Shown: positions 4,710 to 5,347 of the stretch, in pieces
Layout: each line of letters opens with the position of its first letter
Position numbering within the stretch: position 1 is the first letter of the stretch
From: Actinomycetota bacterium
GTDB lineage: Bacteria; Actinomycetota; Nitriliruptoria; Euzebyales; Egibacteraceae
Direction: 5' to 3'
Assembly: GCA_019347785.1 (NCBI GenBank)
Contig: JAHWKQ010000155.1
Coordinates: 1-5,347, forward strand
DNA: 5,347 nt
Position numbers and translations under genes: made by a program
Notes under the pieces: model-generated
Databases searched by the model: none
Told to the model about the DNA's origin: nothing
What the model saw: only the letters and a program-made list of their open reading frames with translations

Positions 4710-5347
4710 GTGAGTGACAACCGCGAGACGAGCGTGACCGTCGACGGGATGCCCAGTCACGTCCCCGACATCGACCCCCAGGAGACGCGCGAGTGGCTCG
4801 AGTCGCTGCGGGGCGTCGTCGACCGCGAGGGCACTGAGCGGGCCCGCTACATCCTGCTGAGGGTCCTGCAGGAGACCCGCGACCTGGGCGTCGGGATGCC
4901 CTATCTGACGTCCACCGACTACGTCAACACGATCCCGCCGAGCCAGGAGCCGGAGTTCCCCGGCGACGAGGACATCGAGCGGCGCATCCGCGCGTACATC
5001 CGCTGGAACGCGGCGGTGTGCGTCACGCGCGCCCAGCGGCCCGGCCTGGGCGTCGGTGGCCACATCGCGACGTACGCGTCGGCCGCGTCGCTGTACGAAG
5101 TCGGCTTCAACCACTTCTTCCGAGGCAAGGGCACCGAGGAGGACCGGCGGGCCGGCGACCAGATCTTCATCCAGGGCCACGGCTCGCCGGGCATCTACGC
5201 GCGCTCCTACCTGGAGGGGCGCCTGACCGAGGAGCGGCTGGACAAGTTCCGCCAGGACCGCCAGCCCGACGGGCTGTCCAGCTACCCGCATCCGCGCCTG
5301 ATGCCCGACTACTGGGAATTCCCGACGGTCTCCATGGGCCTGTCGGC
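4710..5347 (+). CDS. aceE: Pyruvate dehydrogenase E1 component, homodimeric AceE type (3'-truncated)
   Basis: This is the ThDP-dependent E1 subunit that decarboxylates pyruvate and passes the acetyl group to the E2 lipoyl domain, feeding acetyl-CoA to the TCA cycle. The 212 visible residues align closely, by eye, with the N-terminus of E. coli AceE: IDPQETREWLESL (21-33), DYVNTIPPSQEPEFPG (70-85), IERRIRAYIRWNA (89-101), GGHIATYASAAS (116-127), FNHFFRG (133-139), QGHGSPGIYARSYLEGRLT (155-173) and GLSSYPHPRLMP (188-199), ending in PTVSMGLS. His118 and His157 match active-site region histidines of the family. The GDGE ThDP-binding motif falls beyond the window end; the full protein should be near 900 residues. 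It starts with GTG at 4710 behind GGGGAGGG six bases upstream. The 118-nt gap after the symporter suggests its own transcription unit. No internal defect is seen. Confidence 0.95.
   Translation, partial: MSDNRETSVTVDGMPSHVPDIDPQETREWLESLRGVVDREGTERARYILLRVLQETRDLGVGMPYLTSTDYVNTIPPSQEPEFPGDEDIERRIRAYIRWNAAVCVTRAQRPGLGVGGHIATYASAASLYEVGFNHFFRGKGTEEDRRAGDQIFIQGHGSPGIYARSYLEGRLTEERLDKFRQDRQPDGLSSYPHPRLMPDYWEFPTVSMGLS

Noticed and set aside
3040..4713. A single 557-residue protein in frame 1 across the symporter locus
   Set aside because: After about 3630 this frame becomes an Arg/Gly/His-rich non-protein-like translation, while real membrane-transporter sequence continues in frame 2. The open frame is a by-product of GC content.
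4485..5291. Long minus-strand open frame opposite aceE
   Set aside because: It is a shadow of aceE codon bias; the plus-strand translation matches AceE throughout, and the minus frame also crosses the hairpins and the aceE ribosome site.

Overview
The window is very GC-rich, ends every complete gene with TGA, and has several actinobacterial traits: a Gram-positive (mycobacterial-type) LexA box, a DUF6504 protein, a homodimeric AceE-type pyruvate dehydrogenase, a bacterial type III polyketide synthase and a probable leaderless gene. I infer a high-GC actinobacterium. The exact lineage cannot be read from this window. No RNA genes, CRISPR arrays, insertion sequences or phage genes are visible.

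Layout, left to right. (1) 2-1036 (+) is a type III polyketide synthase missing only its extreme N-terminus at the window edge, with the Cys-His-Asn triad intact. A hairpin at 1062-1087 follows it. (2) 1137-1493 (+) is an unrecognised 118-aa soluble protein, probably translated from a leaderless mRNA. (3) 1562-1846 (+) is a 94-aa protein with two membrane segments. (4) 1847-2689 (-) converges on it with no gap and encodes a Tat-type lipoprotein with an Ig-like middle and a C-terminal thioredoxin-like domain. (5) 2690-2888 is the only sizeable gene-free stretch. It holds a near-consensus promoter (TTGACA, 18 nt, TATCGT) whose expected start site abuts a perfect 16-bp LexA/SOS palindrome, plus a weaker promoter facing left. 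(6) 2889-3194 (+) is a DUF6504 protein directly downstream of the SOS operator. (7) 3142-4591 (+) is an AGCS-family sodium:amino-acid symporter split by an apparent +1 frameshift near 3623-3640, with an awkward start that may hide a second one-base indel. (8) 4592-4709 holds two overlapping GC-rich hairpins and a possible promoter. (9) 4710-5347 (+) is the first 212 codons of aceE, cut by the window end.

The genes do not form one pathway; this looks like ordinary chromosome made of several short transcription units. The strongest observation is the SOS operator placed on the promoter of the DUF6504 gene, which predicts DNA-damage control of that protein and perhaps, by read-through, of the symporter. 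The second is the symporter frameshift, which may be a real lesion or an assembly error.
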